Assembly (NCBI GenBank): GCA_900313015.1
Contig: OMPR01000015.1
Coordinates: forward strand, 1 to 64,000
Reading direction: 5' to 3'
From: Rhodobacteraceae bacterium EL53
GTDB taxonomy: Bacteria > Pseudomonadota > Alphaproteobacteria > Rhodobacterales > Rhodobacteraceae
DNA length: 64,000 bases
The translations under genes and the position numbers were made by a program. Of this stretch, positions 54,310-62,920 are shown piece by piece. Under the pieces are notes generated by a model. The model ran no database searches. It saw nothing but the letters and a program-made list of their open reading frames with translations, and had not been told where the DNA came from. Numbering within the stretch: the stretch's first letter is position 1; the number at the start of each line of letters is the position of its first letter.

Positions 54310-55527
54310 TTAGTCGTCGTAAATCCCATCTTTCTTTGCTCGCTTCGCGAACTCTGTCTCTTCTCCGGCGGCCAAAGCTTTTGCTTGATCCACCCAGTTA
54401 TCCCGGCTTACGCGCCCCTTGAACCCAACAAGGTTCTGGTCAGCCCAAGCCACTTCGGCCTCTGTCCAAGTTGCAATCTGATCGAAATGGAACACACCGA
54501 TGCCATTCAGCACACCTTCCAATTTCGGACCGACCCCTTTGATCAATTTTAGATCATCTGCTCCGCCTTCTCGCGCAGCATCCAAGGTTACAGGCTGCTT
54601 CCCGGCGTCAGATGCTTCAGGAACATTCGCGCCTTCGGTATCTTCAACTTCTTCTGGTCCTTCATATTTCCAGCTGCCTTTACGCTCCGCCAGCTCAGCC
54701 TGTCCCGGCAATGGGGTCGAAGGTTTAACAAGTGCCACGGGCTCTTGAGCGCTTTCAACAGGGTCAGGAGTGGCAGCCACAGGCTCAGTTTTCTCAGCAG
54801 CAGCGGCTTTGGGAGCATCTTTGCCAACCCACGGGGTCAACAACGGAACTTCGGTTCCATCAATACGCTTGACGGTATCGCCAATGTCTTTTGCCAGCTG
54901 GACACTCGCATTGTACTGGGTTTGGCCACTGTCATACTCTGTCAAACTGGTCAGACCGCTCAATGGCTCAGCAGCATAGCGCCCATTCTGAGGTCCCGGT
55001 GTTGGCACTCTACCCTCAGATAGTTCATCGATCAGGCGACCAAAACTTTCAGCAGTCAGGTCCTCGTAATAGTCTTTGCCGATCTGCGCCATCGGCGCAT
55101 TCGTACAAGACCCAAGGCATTCCACCTCTTCCCACGAAAACTTGCCGTCTGCAGACACTTCATGCGCTTTATTGGCAATCTTGTCTTTGCAGACCGCAAT
55201 CAAATCTTCAGCACCACAGATCATGCAAGACGTTGTGCCGCACACCTGAATGTGCGCGATCGACCCAACCGGTTGCAGTTGGAACATAAAATAGAACGAA
55301 GCGACTTCAAGCGCCCGAATGTACGCCATCTCAAGCATATCCGCGACAGCTTCAATCGCAGGGCGGGTCAACCAGCCCTCTTGCTCCTGAGCACGCCACA
55401 GCAATGGAATGATGGCGCTGGCCTGACGGCCCTCTGGGTACTTGGTAATCTGCCCTTCAGCCCACGCCAAATTGGCAGGTGTAAAGGCAAAGCATTCGGG
55501 TTGGTCTTTATGCAGGCGGCGGAGCAT
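54310..55527 (-). CDS. nuoE: NADH-quinone oxidoreductase subunit E with long C-terminal extension
   Basis: Peripheral [2Fe-2S] subunit (N1a). Residues 1-165 are the standard thioredoxin-like NuoE, with cluster ligands Cys96, Cys101, Cys137 and Cys141 (CGTTSC and CLGSC). The protein then runs on to 405 residues: a linker, a [19 protein letters not shown] motif at 266-284, an acidic stretch, and a helix-hairpin-helix-like domain at about 323-395 ([19 protein letters not shown]). The E. coli subunit is less than half this length. Its start overlaps the nuoD stop by one base (TAATG). Confidence 0.96.
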   Translation of the reverse strand: MLRRLHKDQPECFAFTPANLAWAEGQITKYPEGRQASAIIPLLWRAQEQEGWLTRPAIEAVADMLEMAYIRALEVASFYFMFQLQPVGSIAHIQVCGTTSCMICGAEDLIAVCKDKIANKAHEVSADGKFSWEEVECLGSCTNAPMAQIGKDYYEDLTAESFGRLIDELSEGRVPTPGPQNGRYAAEPLSGLTSLTEYDSGQTQYNASVQLAKDIGDTVKRIDGTEVPLLTPWVGKDAPKAAAAEKTEPVAATPDPVESAQEPVALVKPSTPLPGQAELAERKGSWKYEGPEEVEDTEGANVPEASDAGKQPVTLDAAREGGADDLKLIKGVGPKLEGVLNGIGVFHFDQIATWTEAEVAWADQNLVGFKGRVSRDNWVDQAKALAAGEETEFAKRAKKDGIYDD

Positions 55528-56744
55528 TAGCGGTCAATCTCTCCAAATACGACATCCATGGTACCGATGATAGCAGCCACATCGGCCAACTGGTGGCCTC
55601 CGGCAACATGGTCCATGGCTTGCAAATGCAGGAAACCCGGCGCGCGGATCTTGCTGCGGTATGGTTTGTTAGAGCCATCTGAAACCAGATATACTCCGAA
55701 TTCACCCTTTGGTGCCTCAACAGCGGCATACACCTCACCCTCGGGCACGTGGAACCCTTCGGTGTAAAGTTTGAAGTGGTGGATCAAACTCTCCATCGAG
55801 GTTTTCATATCCGACCGTTTCGGTGGCGTAATCTTGCCACGTGCCAAGACATCACCCGGACATTCCCGGATCTTGGCAATCGCCTGACGGATAATCAAAA
55901 GCGACTGGCGCATCTCTTCCATGCGGACCAGATAACGATCGTAACAATCGCCGTTTTTTCCAACCGGGATCTGGAATTCGAACTCCTCATAGCATTCATA
56001 AGGCTGCGAACGACGCAGATCCCACGCCAAGCCAGAACCGCGCACCATCACCCCAGAAAATCCGTAATTCAGGATATCTTCTTCGGTCACGATACCGATA
56101 TCAGCATTCCGCTGTTTGAAGATCCGGTTTTCTGTCAGCAACCCATCGATGTCATCCATGACAGCCGGGAAGGTGTGCGACCATGCCTCGATATCATCCA
56201 ACAGATCATCAGGCAGATCCTGATGAACGCCACCGGGACGGAAATAGGCTGCATGCAAACGCGCACCGCAGGCACGTTCGTAGAATACCATCAGCTTTTC
56301 ACGCTCTTCAAAGCCCCAAAGCGGAGGCGTCAGCGCGCCAACATCCATCGCTTGCGTTGTCACGTTCAGCAGGTGGTTCAGGATACGGCCAATTTCGGAA
56401 TAGAGCACCCGGATCAGCGACGCACGACGCGGAACTTCAACGCCCGTCAGCTTTTCAATCGCCAAACACCAAGCGTGCTCTTGATTCATCGGAGCCACAT
56501 AATCCAGCCGATCAAAATACGGCAGGTTTTGCAGATATGTCCGGCTTTCCATCAGCTTTTCTGTGCCACGATGCAACAAGCCGATATGCGGATCGCAGCG
56601 TTCCACGATTTCGCCATCCAGCTCAAGCACCAGGCGCAATACGCCGTGGGCAGCAGGGTGTTGCGGGCCAAAGTTGATATTGAAATTGCGGATCTTCTGC
56701 TCGCCTGTCAGCGCGTCATCAAAGCCCTTGCCGCCATCCATCAT
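55527..56744 (-). CDS. nuoD: NADH-quinone oxidoreductase subunit D
   Basis: Quinone-site subunit homologous to NiFe hydrogenase large subunits. The 405-residue protein has [20 protein letters not shown] (quinone-site His), [24 protein letters not shown] and the C-terminal [13 protein letters not shown]. It is a separate gene from nuoC. Confidence 0.98.
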   Translation of the reverse strand: MMDGGKGFDDALTGEQKIRNFNINFGPQHPAAHGVLRLVLELDGEIVERCDPHIGLLHRGTEKLMESRTYLQNLPYFDRLDYVAPMNQEHAWCLAIEKLTGVEVPRRASLIRVLYSEIGRILNHLLNVTTQAMDVGALTPPLWGFEEREKLMVFYERACGARLHAAYFRPGGVHQDLPDDLLDDIEAWSHTFPAVMDDIDGLLTENRIFKQRNADIGIVTEEDILNYGFSGVMVRGSGLAWDLRRSQPYECYEEFEFQIPVGKNGDCYDRYLVRMEEMRQSLLIIRQAIAKIRECPGDVLARGKITPPKRSDMKTSMESLIHHFKLYTEGFHVPEGEVYAAVEAPKGEFGVYLVSDGSNKPYRSKIRAPGFLHLQAMDHVAGGHQLADVAAIIGTMDVVFGEIDR

Positions 56745-56781
56745 CTTAGTACTCCAATCCAGGCCTTCACCCGGCTTTTTC

Positions 56782-57168
56782 TTAAAGCTCGGGACCTTTG
56801 GCCACGCGGAACAGTTTCGTAATCAAGCGCCATTCGCCTTCGACCCGGAAAAATCCGAGGTAATCCATGTATCGTCGTGGCGGCATGTCGACCCAAAGCT
56901 TCACATGCGCAATGTCCGTTCCCTCGACATCGACCGAGATCACCTCACACGACAGCGCGTCTTTGTCTGCCTCAAGCGTTCGAATGCCACCAACGAACTT
57001 TTCTTTGTTTAGAAAACGCGGTGTGCCGTCGTCTTTGACCCATGTCATCAGAAATCGGTCATGACACAAGGCGTCCAAAGTATCCCCATCGGCCTCGTTC
57101 AATGCCGTGCAATATGCATAAGCAGCTGCATTCACCTGATCGAAAACAGTGGTCATGTCTTGCGCCAT
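56782..57168 (-). CDS. NTF2-like/SnoaL-like small protein in the nuo operon
   Basis: A 128-residue protein with a cone-shaped NTF2-like fold: [72 protein letters not shown]. Enzymatic residues are not clear. The ATG at 57168 has GGAG nine bases before it; a GTG at 57174 overlapping the upstream stop is the alternative. It is unrelated to known complex I subunits but locked into the operon by overlap. Confidence 0.8.
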   Translation of the reverse strand: MAQDMTTVFDQVNAAAYAYCTALNEADGDTLDALCHDRFLMTWVKDDGTPRFLNKEKFVGGIRTLEADKDALSCEVISVDVEGTDIAHVKLWVDMPPRRYMDYLGFFRVEGEWRLITKLFRVAKGPEL

Positions 57169-57170
57169 TT

Positions 57171-57323
57171 TCACGTGCTCCGCTTCTTTGAGGAACCCGC
57201 ACGTTTGGCTTCTGCTTTCACGCGCGCCTTGTCTGCTGCAGCCGCAACCTGCCCTGCAGCCCCCGCCAACAACAGCCCCAGCGCACCAAGCGCCACAAGT
57301 TCACCAAGCAAAGAAAACGTCAT
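57171..57323 (-). CDS. Small membrane protein, 50 residues, nuo operon
   Basis: One hydrophobic helix (FSLLGELVALGALGLLLAGAAG) is followed by an Ala/Lys/Arg-rich amphipathic tail that ends in SSKKRST. The ATG at 57323 overlaps the stop of the 57-codon gene before it (ATGA), and its own stop abuts the NTF2-like gene. A longer frame upstream would overlap the 57-codon gene completely. No family recognised. Confidence 0.65.
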   Translation of the reverse strand: MTFSLLGELVALGALGLLLAGAAGQVAAAADKARVKAEAKRAGSSKKRST

Positions 57324-57493
57324 CTGCGATCCAATTCTTGCAACTTTATCGCCATAACCCACAACAGAACCAAAAGTCCCAGTGGGATAAGACAGGCCAG
57401 CGCCCAAAGCTTGTTGATGCCAAAGTGCGGCAGCAGCTTAAGCAGCGGTATAACCGTCGCTACGGCAATGATCATCCAGATGATGAAACCCAT
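57320..57493 (-). CDS. Small membrane protein, 57 residues, directly after nuoC
   Basis: The frame reads [20 protein letters not shown], then a short PHFGINKLW loop and a second helix (ALACLIPLGLLVLLWVMAIK), ending KLQELDRR. Its ATG overlaps the nuoC stop (TAATG), with the nuoC tail supplying CAGGAGGCC as ribosome-binding site, and its stop overlaps the next start (ATGA). This chain of couplings and the two clean helices make it a real gene despite its size. Family unknown; a single-purpose complex I or assembly protein is possible. Confidence 0.75.
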   Translation of the reverse strand: MGFIIWMIIAVATVIPLLKLLPHFGINKLWALACLIPLGLLVLLWVMAIKLQELDRR

Positions 57494-58098
57494 TACTTGG
57501 CCTCCTGCTTTTCATCCCCTGGCAGAATGTACTCCGCCCCCTCCCAGGGACTCATGAAGTCAAACTGGCGATACTCCTGAACCAAGCTCACGGGTTCATA
57601 GACAACTCGCTTTTGCGACTCGTCATAACGCACCTCGGTATACCCAGTGGTTGGGAAATCCTTGCGCAGCGGATATCCGCGGAATCCATAATCGGTTAGG
57701 ATGCGGCGCAGATCCGGGTGTCCTGAAAACAGAATACCGAACATGTCAAAGACTTCGCGCTCGAACCAATTGGCCGAGGGGTGCACGTCTGAAATCGAGG
57801 GAACCATGTCGTCTTCACGGATCGAAACCCTCAGACGGATACGATGGTTCTGATACATCGACAAAAAGTGGTAAACCACATCAAACCGCTTGGCGCGCTC
57901 TGGGTAATCAACACCTGTTATGTCCACGAGGCTCGAAAACTTGCAGGTCGGGTCAGTTTTCAGAAAGTCAATGAAGTCAACGATGTTGGACGGTGCCACA
58001 TTCACATTCAGCTCACCGTGGGTCACATCCCAAACCAAAACACAATCAGGGCGCTTCAGCTCGAGATAGGCGCCAAGTTCTTTCAGTGCATCACTCAT
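57493..58098 (-). CDS. nuoC: NADH-quinone oxidoreductase subunit C
   Basis: Peripheral 30-kDa-type subunit of complex I. In the 201-residue protein [25 protein letters not shown] and [39 protein letters not shown] (split here only by quotation) are diagnostic. It is not fused to NuoD. The start overlaps the nuoB stop (ATGA). Confidence 0.98.
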   Translation of the reverse strand: MSDALKELGAYLELKRPDCVLVWDVTHGELNVNVAPSNIVDFIDFLKTDPTCKFSSLVDITGVDYPERAKRFDVVYHFLSMYQNHRIRLRVSIREDDMVPSISDVHPSANWFEREVFDMFGILFSGHPDLRRILTDYGFRGYPLRKDFPTTGYTEVRYDESQKRVVYEPVSLVQEYRQFDFMSPWEGAEYILPGDEKQEAK

Positions 58099-58628
58099 CG
58101 TACGATCGTCCCCGTGCGGCGAATTTTACGTTGCAGCTGCATCAAACCATACAGCAGCGCCTCAGCCGTTGGGGGGCACCCTGGAACATAAATGTCGACA
58201 GGAACGACCCTGTCACAGCCACGCACTACTGAATAGCTATAATGGTAATACCCGCCGCCGTTGGCGCACGATCCCATCGAGATCACATAGCGTGGCTCAG
58301 GCATCTGGTCGTAAACTTTGCGCAGGGCCGGTGCCATTTTATTGGTCAACGTACCCGCAACAATCATGACGTCGGACTGACGCGGAGACGCACGCGGCGC
58401 GATCCCAAATCGTTCGGCGTCATATCGCGGCATGGAGGTGTGCATCATCTCGACCGCGCAGCAGGCAAGACCGAACGTCATCCAATGCAACGACCCGGTC
58501 CGGGCCCAGTTGATGATATCCTCGGAAGAGGTCAGCAGAAACCCTTTGTCCTGCAACTCTGCATTCAATGCCTGTGTCGCAACTTCTTTGTCGGCACCAG
58601 CTGTATTCGCCCCGGTCATCACTCCCAT
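58095..58628 (-). CDS. nuoB: NADH-quinone oxidoreductase subunit B
   Basis: Holds cluster N2, the last iron-sulfur centre before quinone. In the 177-residue protein the adjacent Cys pair is in [12 protein letters not shown], and further ligands are in [10 protein letters not shown] and [14 protein letters not shown]. The ATG at 58628 follows GAAGGGAG at seven bases. A second ATG at 58619 (TGATG overlap with nuoA) would shorten the protein by three residues. Either is possible. Confidence 0.97.
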   Translation of the reverse strand: MGVMTGANTAGADKEVATQALNAELQDKGFLLTSSEDIINWARTGSLHWMTFGLACCAVEMMHTSMPRYDAERFGIAPRASPRQSDVMIVAGTLTNKMAPALRKVYDQMPEPRYVISMGSCANGGGYYHYSYSVVRGCDRVVPVDIYVPGCPPTAEALLYGLMQLQRKIRRTGTIVR

Positions 58629-58984
58629 TCCAAGGCTCCCTTCTTCCATTCGTAGGCGAACCCGATGGTCAGCACACCCAAGAAGACCATCATCGACCAA
58701 AAGCCAACCATGCTCACATCCTTAAAGGCAACCGCCCAAGGGAACAGGAATGCAATTTCCAAATCGAAAATGATGAAAAGGATCGAAACCAGATAGAACC
58801 GAACGTCGAACTTCATCCGCGCATCATCAAATGCGTTGAAGCCGCATTCGTAAGCGCTCACCTTTTCAGGATCGGGGTTTCGAACTGCCAAAACGACAGC
58901 TGCAAGGATCAGAACGACCCCTAGACCGACCGCAACAGCCAGAAAAACTAATATCGGGAGATATTCCCGCAACAGTTCATCCAC
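58619..58984 (-). CDS. nuoA: NADH-quinone oxidoreductase subunit A
   Basis: First gene of the nuo operon. The 121-residue membrane subunit has three helices. [23 protein letters not shown] and [21 protein letters not shown] are the family signatures. It starts at GTG with AAAGGAG six bases before. The operon promoter must lie in 58985-59166. Confidence 0.97.
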   Translation of the reverse strand: MDELLREYLPILVFLAVAVGLGVVLILAAVVLAVRNPDPEKVSAYECGFNAFDDARMKFDVRFYLVSILFIIFDLEIAFLFPWAVAFKDVSMVGFWSMMVFLGVLTIGFAYEWKKGALEWE

Positions 58985-59166
58985 GAGTGGCTCCTTTCTT
59001 GCGCGTCATACCTGCGCGCCGTCAATTGGCGTATAGACTCGGTGATTTCTAACCGCGTGCCGTCTGAGCGTCAACCAAGCGAACGCTCGGACAGCCGGTT
59101 TAATCAAGGCAATAGGTCGCGGGAATTACCCAATATTTCGGATTCTGGCGACTTTCTACGATTGAC
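58985..59166 (-). promoter_or_regulatory. Non-coding region upstream of nuoA
   Basis: There is no gene here. It separates the end of the leucine-degradation operon from nuoA and should carry the nuo promoter. An imperfect 10-bp inverted repeat (GTCTGAGCGT at 59062-59071 with ACGCTCGGAC at 59083-59092) lacks a T-tract; it could be an operator or a weak terminator. No clear -35/-10 boxes can be assigned. Confidence 0.4.
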
Positions 59167-59955
59167 TCAAACCTGAGTCATCCATGCAGGTTTCCGTTTA
59201 TCGAAAAAGGCCTGGATCCCGTCATTGGCTTCTTGGGTTTCCCAACGGTCGACCAAAGCCCGAATTGTATGATCAATCACTGCGTCATTGATGGGCGTTC
59301 CAAGATCCCGGGTAAGCTGTTTAGCTGCTGCCACAGCGCCGGGCGCACAACTCAGATATGGCACAACTTCAGCCTCAACCGCGTCTGCCAACCGATCAGC
59401 GGGCACAACGCGGGCCAACAGTCCCAGATCACAGGCTTCTTGCGCACCAAAGATCCGCCCCGACATGAACACCCGGCGCGCGCGCGCCTCGCCCATGCGC
59501 GAAATGACATAGGGGCCAATGGTTGCTGGAATGATCCCTAGCCGGGTTTCCGTCAGCCCCATCTTCAAGCTGTCGACACCGATCGCAATATCGCAGACCG
59601 ACGCCATCCCAACGCCGCCGCCAAAGGCATTCCCCTGTAGCGCCCCGATCAAGGGCTTAGGCAAAGTATTGAGCGCTTGCAGCATCTCAGCCAGCTTACG
59701 GGCCTCGACAAACCGTGTGGCCGCATCAGCCGCCATTTGATCCTGCATCCATGCCAGATCACCGCCAGCGCAAAATGTTTTGCCGGCCCCGGTAAGGATC
59801 ACGACTCGCACGGCATCATCTGTTGCCAGTCGGTTCGCTGCTGCCGTCAGCTCCGCCAACATTTGCGCCGACATCGCGTTGTGCTTTTCAACGCGGTTCA
59901 GGGTCAAGGTGGCCACGCCGCGCGCGTCCACCTCCAATTTTAGAGTTTCGTACAT
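59167..59955 (-). CDS. liuC: Enoyl-CoA hydratase, probably methylglutaconyl-CoA hydratase
   Basis: Converts 3-methylglutaconyl-CoA to HMG-CoA in leucine breakdown. The 262-residue crotonase has TLNRVEKHNAMSAQM, GAGKTFCAGGDLAWMQDQM (oxyanion hole), GNAFGGGVGMASVCDIAIG and LTETRLGIIPATIGPYV (catalytic Glu region). Assignment to this step rests on its place after HMG-CoA lyase and the carboxylase genes, eight bases downstream. A generic enoyl-CoA hydratase cannot be excluded. Confidence 0.85.
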   Translation of the reverse strand: MYETLKLEVDARGVATLTLNRVEKHNAMSAQMLAELTAAANRLATDDAVRVVILTGAGKTFCAGGDLAWMQDQMAADAATRFVEARKLAEMLQALNTLPKPLIGALQGNAFGGGVGMASVCDIAIGVDSLKMGLTETRLGIIPATIGPYVISRMGEARARRVFMSGRIFGAQEACDLGLLARVVPADRLADAVEAEVVPYLSCAPGAVAAAKQLTRDLGTPINDAVIDHTIRALVDRWETQEANDGIQAFFDKRKPAWMTQV

Positions 59956-59963
59956 TTTAGTCC

Positions 59964-60818
59964 TTATTCTGTACGCATTGCGCGCGCCATTTCAGCGGCC
60001 TCTTGCACCACTGCCATATCGAGGCCTGTTTGATATCCCAGCCGTTCCAGATGTTCGGCCACAGCTTCGGTTGCGACGTTGCCTGCAGCACCCGGGGCAT
60101 AAGGGCATCCACCCAATCCTCCAACCGCGGCATCGAATACGCGCACGCCCATCGCAAGGGACGCATCAATATTCTCAAGCGCACGTCCGGCTGTATCATG
60201 ATAATGCCCAGCGATCCGGGTCATAGGCACGCGTTCACGCACCGCCAACAGCATCCGGGCAATACTATCCGGTGTGCCATGCCCGATCGTGTCCCCTAGG
60301 GAAATTTCGTAACACCCCAGCGAAAAGAGGCGATCGGCCACCTCAGCAACTTTTTCTGGCGCAGTCGGACCATCAAAAGGACAATCTGTTACACAAGACA
60401 CATACCCCCGAACCGGCATATCAATGTGACGCGCCGCTTCTAGGATCGGAACAAAGCGTGCAATCGATTCTTCGATTGTGGCGTTGATATTGGCCTTAGA
60501 AAACCCTTCGGATGCGGACGCAAAAATCGCGATTTCGTCCGCCTTGGCCCCCATTGCGCCCTCATATCCCTGCATATTTGGCGTCAGTGCCGCATATCTT
60601 ACCCCTTCAGCACGGGCGATCCCTGCCAATACATCGGCACTGCCCGCCATCTGAGGCACCCACTTGGGAGACACAAAGCTTGCGACTTCGATCCGCTGAA
60701 ACCCGGCCCGGCTGAGACAATCAACCAACGCCACTTTTTCAGCGACAGGAATTTCACGTTTTTCGTTCTGCAGACCATCGCGTGGCCCCATTTCGAAAAT
60801 CTCGACCCGTTCGCTCAT
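59964..60818 (-). CDS. hmgL: Hydroxymethylglutaryl-CoA lyase
   Basis: Cleaves HMG-CoA to acetyl-CoA and acetoacetate, the last step of leucine degradation. The 284-residue TIM-barrel enzyme has EMGPRDGLQNEKREIP, EVASFVSPKWVPQMA, YVSCVTDCPFDG, HYHDTAGRALENI and the Cys loop GLGGCPYAPGAAGNVATE. It is 80 bases after the carboxylase alpha gene, with a hairpin in that gap. Confidence 0.95.
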   Translation of the reverse strand: MSERVEIFEMGPRDGLQNEKREIPVAEKVALVDCLSRAGFQRIEVASFVSPKWVPQMAGSADVLAGIARAEGVRYAALTPNMQGYEGAMGAKADEIAIFASASEGFSKANINATIEESIARFVPILEAARHIDMPVRGYVSCVTDCPFDGPTAPEKVAEVADRLFSLGCYEISLGDTIGHGTPDSIARMLLAVRERVPMTRIAGHYHDTAGRALENIDASLAMGVRVFDAAVGGLGGCPYAPGAAGNVATEAVAEHLERLGYQTGLDMAVVQEAAEMARAMRTE

Positions 60819-60854
60819 CTCGTGCCCTTCTCTTGGTTTTATTCAGGATAATAG

Positions 60855-60889
60855 ATCCAACACCTGCAGCCTGCGCTTAGGTGTTGGAT
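60855..60889. other. 11-bp inverted repeat between carboxylase alpha and HMG-CoA lyase genes
   Basis: ATCCAACACCT and AGGTGTTGGAT pair perfectly around 13 bases. It lies in the 80-base spacer of the leucine operon and has no T-tract. It could be an RNA processing or stabilising hairpin, or a partial terminator that sets the ratio of the flanking genes. Confidence 0.5.
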
Positions 60890-60898
60890 TTGGCAAGG

Positions 60899-62830
60899 TC
60901 AGGCATCCTCCAATCGAACAAGTGCCGCACCCGCTTCGACTTGCGAACCGTCACTGACCAAAACTTCGGCCACGACACCGTCGCGCGCGGCCAGCAGCGA
61001 ATGCTCCATCTTCATGGCTTCGAGAATGGCCAAACGGTCACCTTCTTTGACCTCTTGCCCGGCTTTTGCAAAGACGGCCTTAACCAGTCCCGGCATTGGC
61101 GCCTCAATCAAGTTTCCATCGCCTGTTGCACTTGCGGCGCGGTTCAAAGGATCAATGACCTGAAAGGCCATACCGTAGCCTTCGAATACGGTGATCTCGC
61201 TACCTGCCTGAACGACATCGGCCATTGCCTGTCCGTCAACACGCCAAGCTCCACCAATGCGTTCTGCAAGAACCTGATCATCCCCAACCTGCCAGAGTTG
61301 GCGATTTGGACCGTCGACTTGCACATCTGCATCAAACACCTCGTCCTGCCAACTCAGCTGCACCGCGCGGTGCAAGGGGGCCCAGAGAGAGAAACCAGTG
61401 TCCTCCGAGACGTCAACAAGATCCAGCGCGACCATCGCCGCCATTGCCTTGTGGCGCGGCATTACTGCCGGTGCCTCTACCAACGTATCGATATCGCGCC
61501 CGATAAGACCGGTATCAACGTCCCCGGCAGCAAAGCCAGCATGCCGTGTTAGCGCGCCCAGAAAGGCAAGGTTGGTGACCGTACCGCCGACCTGCGTACC
61601 CTCTAGCGCCTGATCCAACTTGGCAAGCGCCACAGCCCGCGTTGGCCCATGCACAATGACCTTAGAAATCATTGGATCATACCAAGGGCTGATGGTGTCC
61701 CCGGCGCGCACGCCGCTGTCCGCCCGGCAATCTGCAGGGAAATGCAGATGGGTCAGTGTTCCGGTCGCCGGCAAGAAACCCTTGGGCACGTCTTCGGCAT
61801 ACAGGCGCGCTTCGAACGAATGACCTGTGATAGACAGCTCTTCCTGCTGTATTGGCAGGCTCTCGCCCCCGGCAACGCGCAATTGCCATTCCACCAGATC
61901 AACGCCGGTGATCGCCTCGGTCACGGGGTGTTCAACTTGCAGACGCGTGTTCATTTCCATGAACCAGAACCGATCCGGGCGCAGCCCTTCGGAGGCATCC
62001 ACGATAAATTCCACCGTACCCGCACCGCTGTAGCCAATCGCCTCGGCAGCGCGAACGCCCGCCTGCCCCATCGCATCGCGCATCTCTTGCGTCATGTCTG
62101 GCGCGGGCGCCTCTTCGATCACTTTTTGGTGGCGACGCTGCAAGGAACAGTCGCGCTCGAACAAATGCACCGCATGTTTACCATCACCGAAAACCTGAAT
62201 TTCGATGTGACGGGGTTTGGAGACGAATTTTTCGACCAACACCGCGTCATTGCCAAAGGCCGTCTTGGCCTCGCCCTGCGCGCTTGCCAACGCTGCGGCG
62301 AACTCTTCAGGGGCTTCGACAAGACGCATACCTTTGCCGCCGCCACCTGCAACCGCCTTGATCAGAACAGGATAGCCGATGGTGTCCGCCGCCCCTGCCA
62401 GATGTTCCGGGTCCTGATTGTCGCCGTGATACCCGGGGACAACCGGCACGCCAGCCTCCTCCATCAGAACCTTAGCGGCATCTTTCAACCCCATCGAGCG
62501 GATCGCATGGGCTGAGGGTCCGATAAAAGTCAGGCCAGCGGCCTCAACCGCGTCTACGAATTCAGGGTTTTCAGACAGAAATCCATATCCGGGGTGGATT
62601 GCCTGCGCGCCCGTCTCTAACGCGACTTGAATTATAACGTCGCCTTTCAGATAGCTATCCGCCGGGGCCGGTCCACCAATATGCACGGCTTCGTCCGCCA
62701 TCTGCACATGTTTGGCCGCGGCATCCGCATCGGAATACACAGCCACAGTTTTCACGCCCATCACGCGGGCAGTTTCCATCACGCGGCAGGCGATTTCACC
62801 ACGGTTTGCAATTAGAATTTTGTTAAGCAT
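60899..62830 (-). CDS. mccA: 3-methylcrotonyl-CoA carboxylase, biotin-containing alpha subunit
   Basis: ATP-dependent carboxylation of biotin and carriage to the beta subunit. The 643-residue protein has a biotin carboxylase domain at 1-445 (KILIANRGEIACRV, VAGGGGKGMRLV, FEMNTR-type MEMNTRLQVEHPVTE), a linking domain, and a biotinyl domain at about 575-643 with LEAMKMEHS (biotinylated Lys). Partners are MccB upstream, and BirA encoded at 39690-40439. Its start overlaps the stop of a 28-codon frame. Confidence 0.95.
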   Translation of the reverse strand: MLNKILIANRGEIACRVMETARVMGVKTVAVYSDADAAAKHVQMADEAVHIGGPAPADSYLKGDVIIQVALETGAQAIHPGYGFLSENPEFVDAVEAAGLTFIGPSAHAIRSMGLKDAAKVLMEEAGVPVVPGYHGDNQDPEHLAGAADTIGYPVLIKAVAGGGGKGMRLVEAPEEFAAALASAQGEAKTAFGNDAVLVEKFVSKPRHIEIQVFGDGKHAVHLFERDCSLQRRHQKVIEEAPAPDMTQEMRDAMGQAGVRAAEAIGYSGAGTVEFIVDASEGLRPDRFWFMEMNTRLQVEHPVTEAITGVDLVEWQLRVAGGESLPIQQEELSITGHSFEARLYAEDVPKGFLPATGTLTHLHFPADCRADSGVRAGDTISPWYDPMISKVIVHGPTRAVALAKLDQALEGTQVGGTVTNLAFLGALTRHAGFAAGDVDTGLIGRDIDTLVEAPAVMPRHKAMAAMVALDLVDVSEDTGFSLWAPLHRAVQLSWQDEVFDADVQVDGPNRQLWQVGDDQVLAERIGGAWRVDGQAMADVVQAGSEITVFEGYGMAFQVIDPLNRAASATGDGNLIEAPMPGLVKAVFAKAGQEVKEGDRLAILEAMKMEHSLLAARDGVVAEVLVSDGSQVEAGAALVRLEDA

Positions 62831-62909
62831 CCGAGCGATCCTTTTGTTCTGGGAACAGCGTAGGGATCATGCCCCACACCCCCGGAGTCGTTTTGAAAAG
62901 ATGAAACAT
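62823..62909 (-). CDS. Possible 28-residue peptide between the carboxylase genes
   Basis: A short frame (MFHLFKTTPGVWGMIPTLFP then EQKDRSDA) starts 11 bases after the beta-subunit stop, with AAGGCGG six bases before its ATG. It ends in a TAA that overlaps the mccA ATG region (ATGCTTAA). It fills the gap exactly and would couple translation of the two subunits. With 28 codons, coding status cannot be proven here. Confidence 0.4.
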   Translation of the reverse strand: MFHLFKTTPGVWGMIPTLFPEQKDRSDA

Positions 62910-62920
62910 ACCGAACCGCC

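Noticed and set aside
55749-56822. A 357-codon plus-strand frame opposite nuoD
   Set aside because: nuoD on the minus strand is certain. The antisense frame is a composition effect with no start signal.
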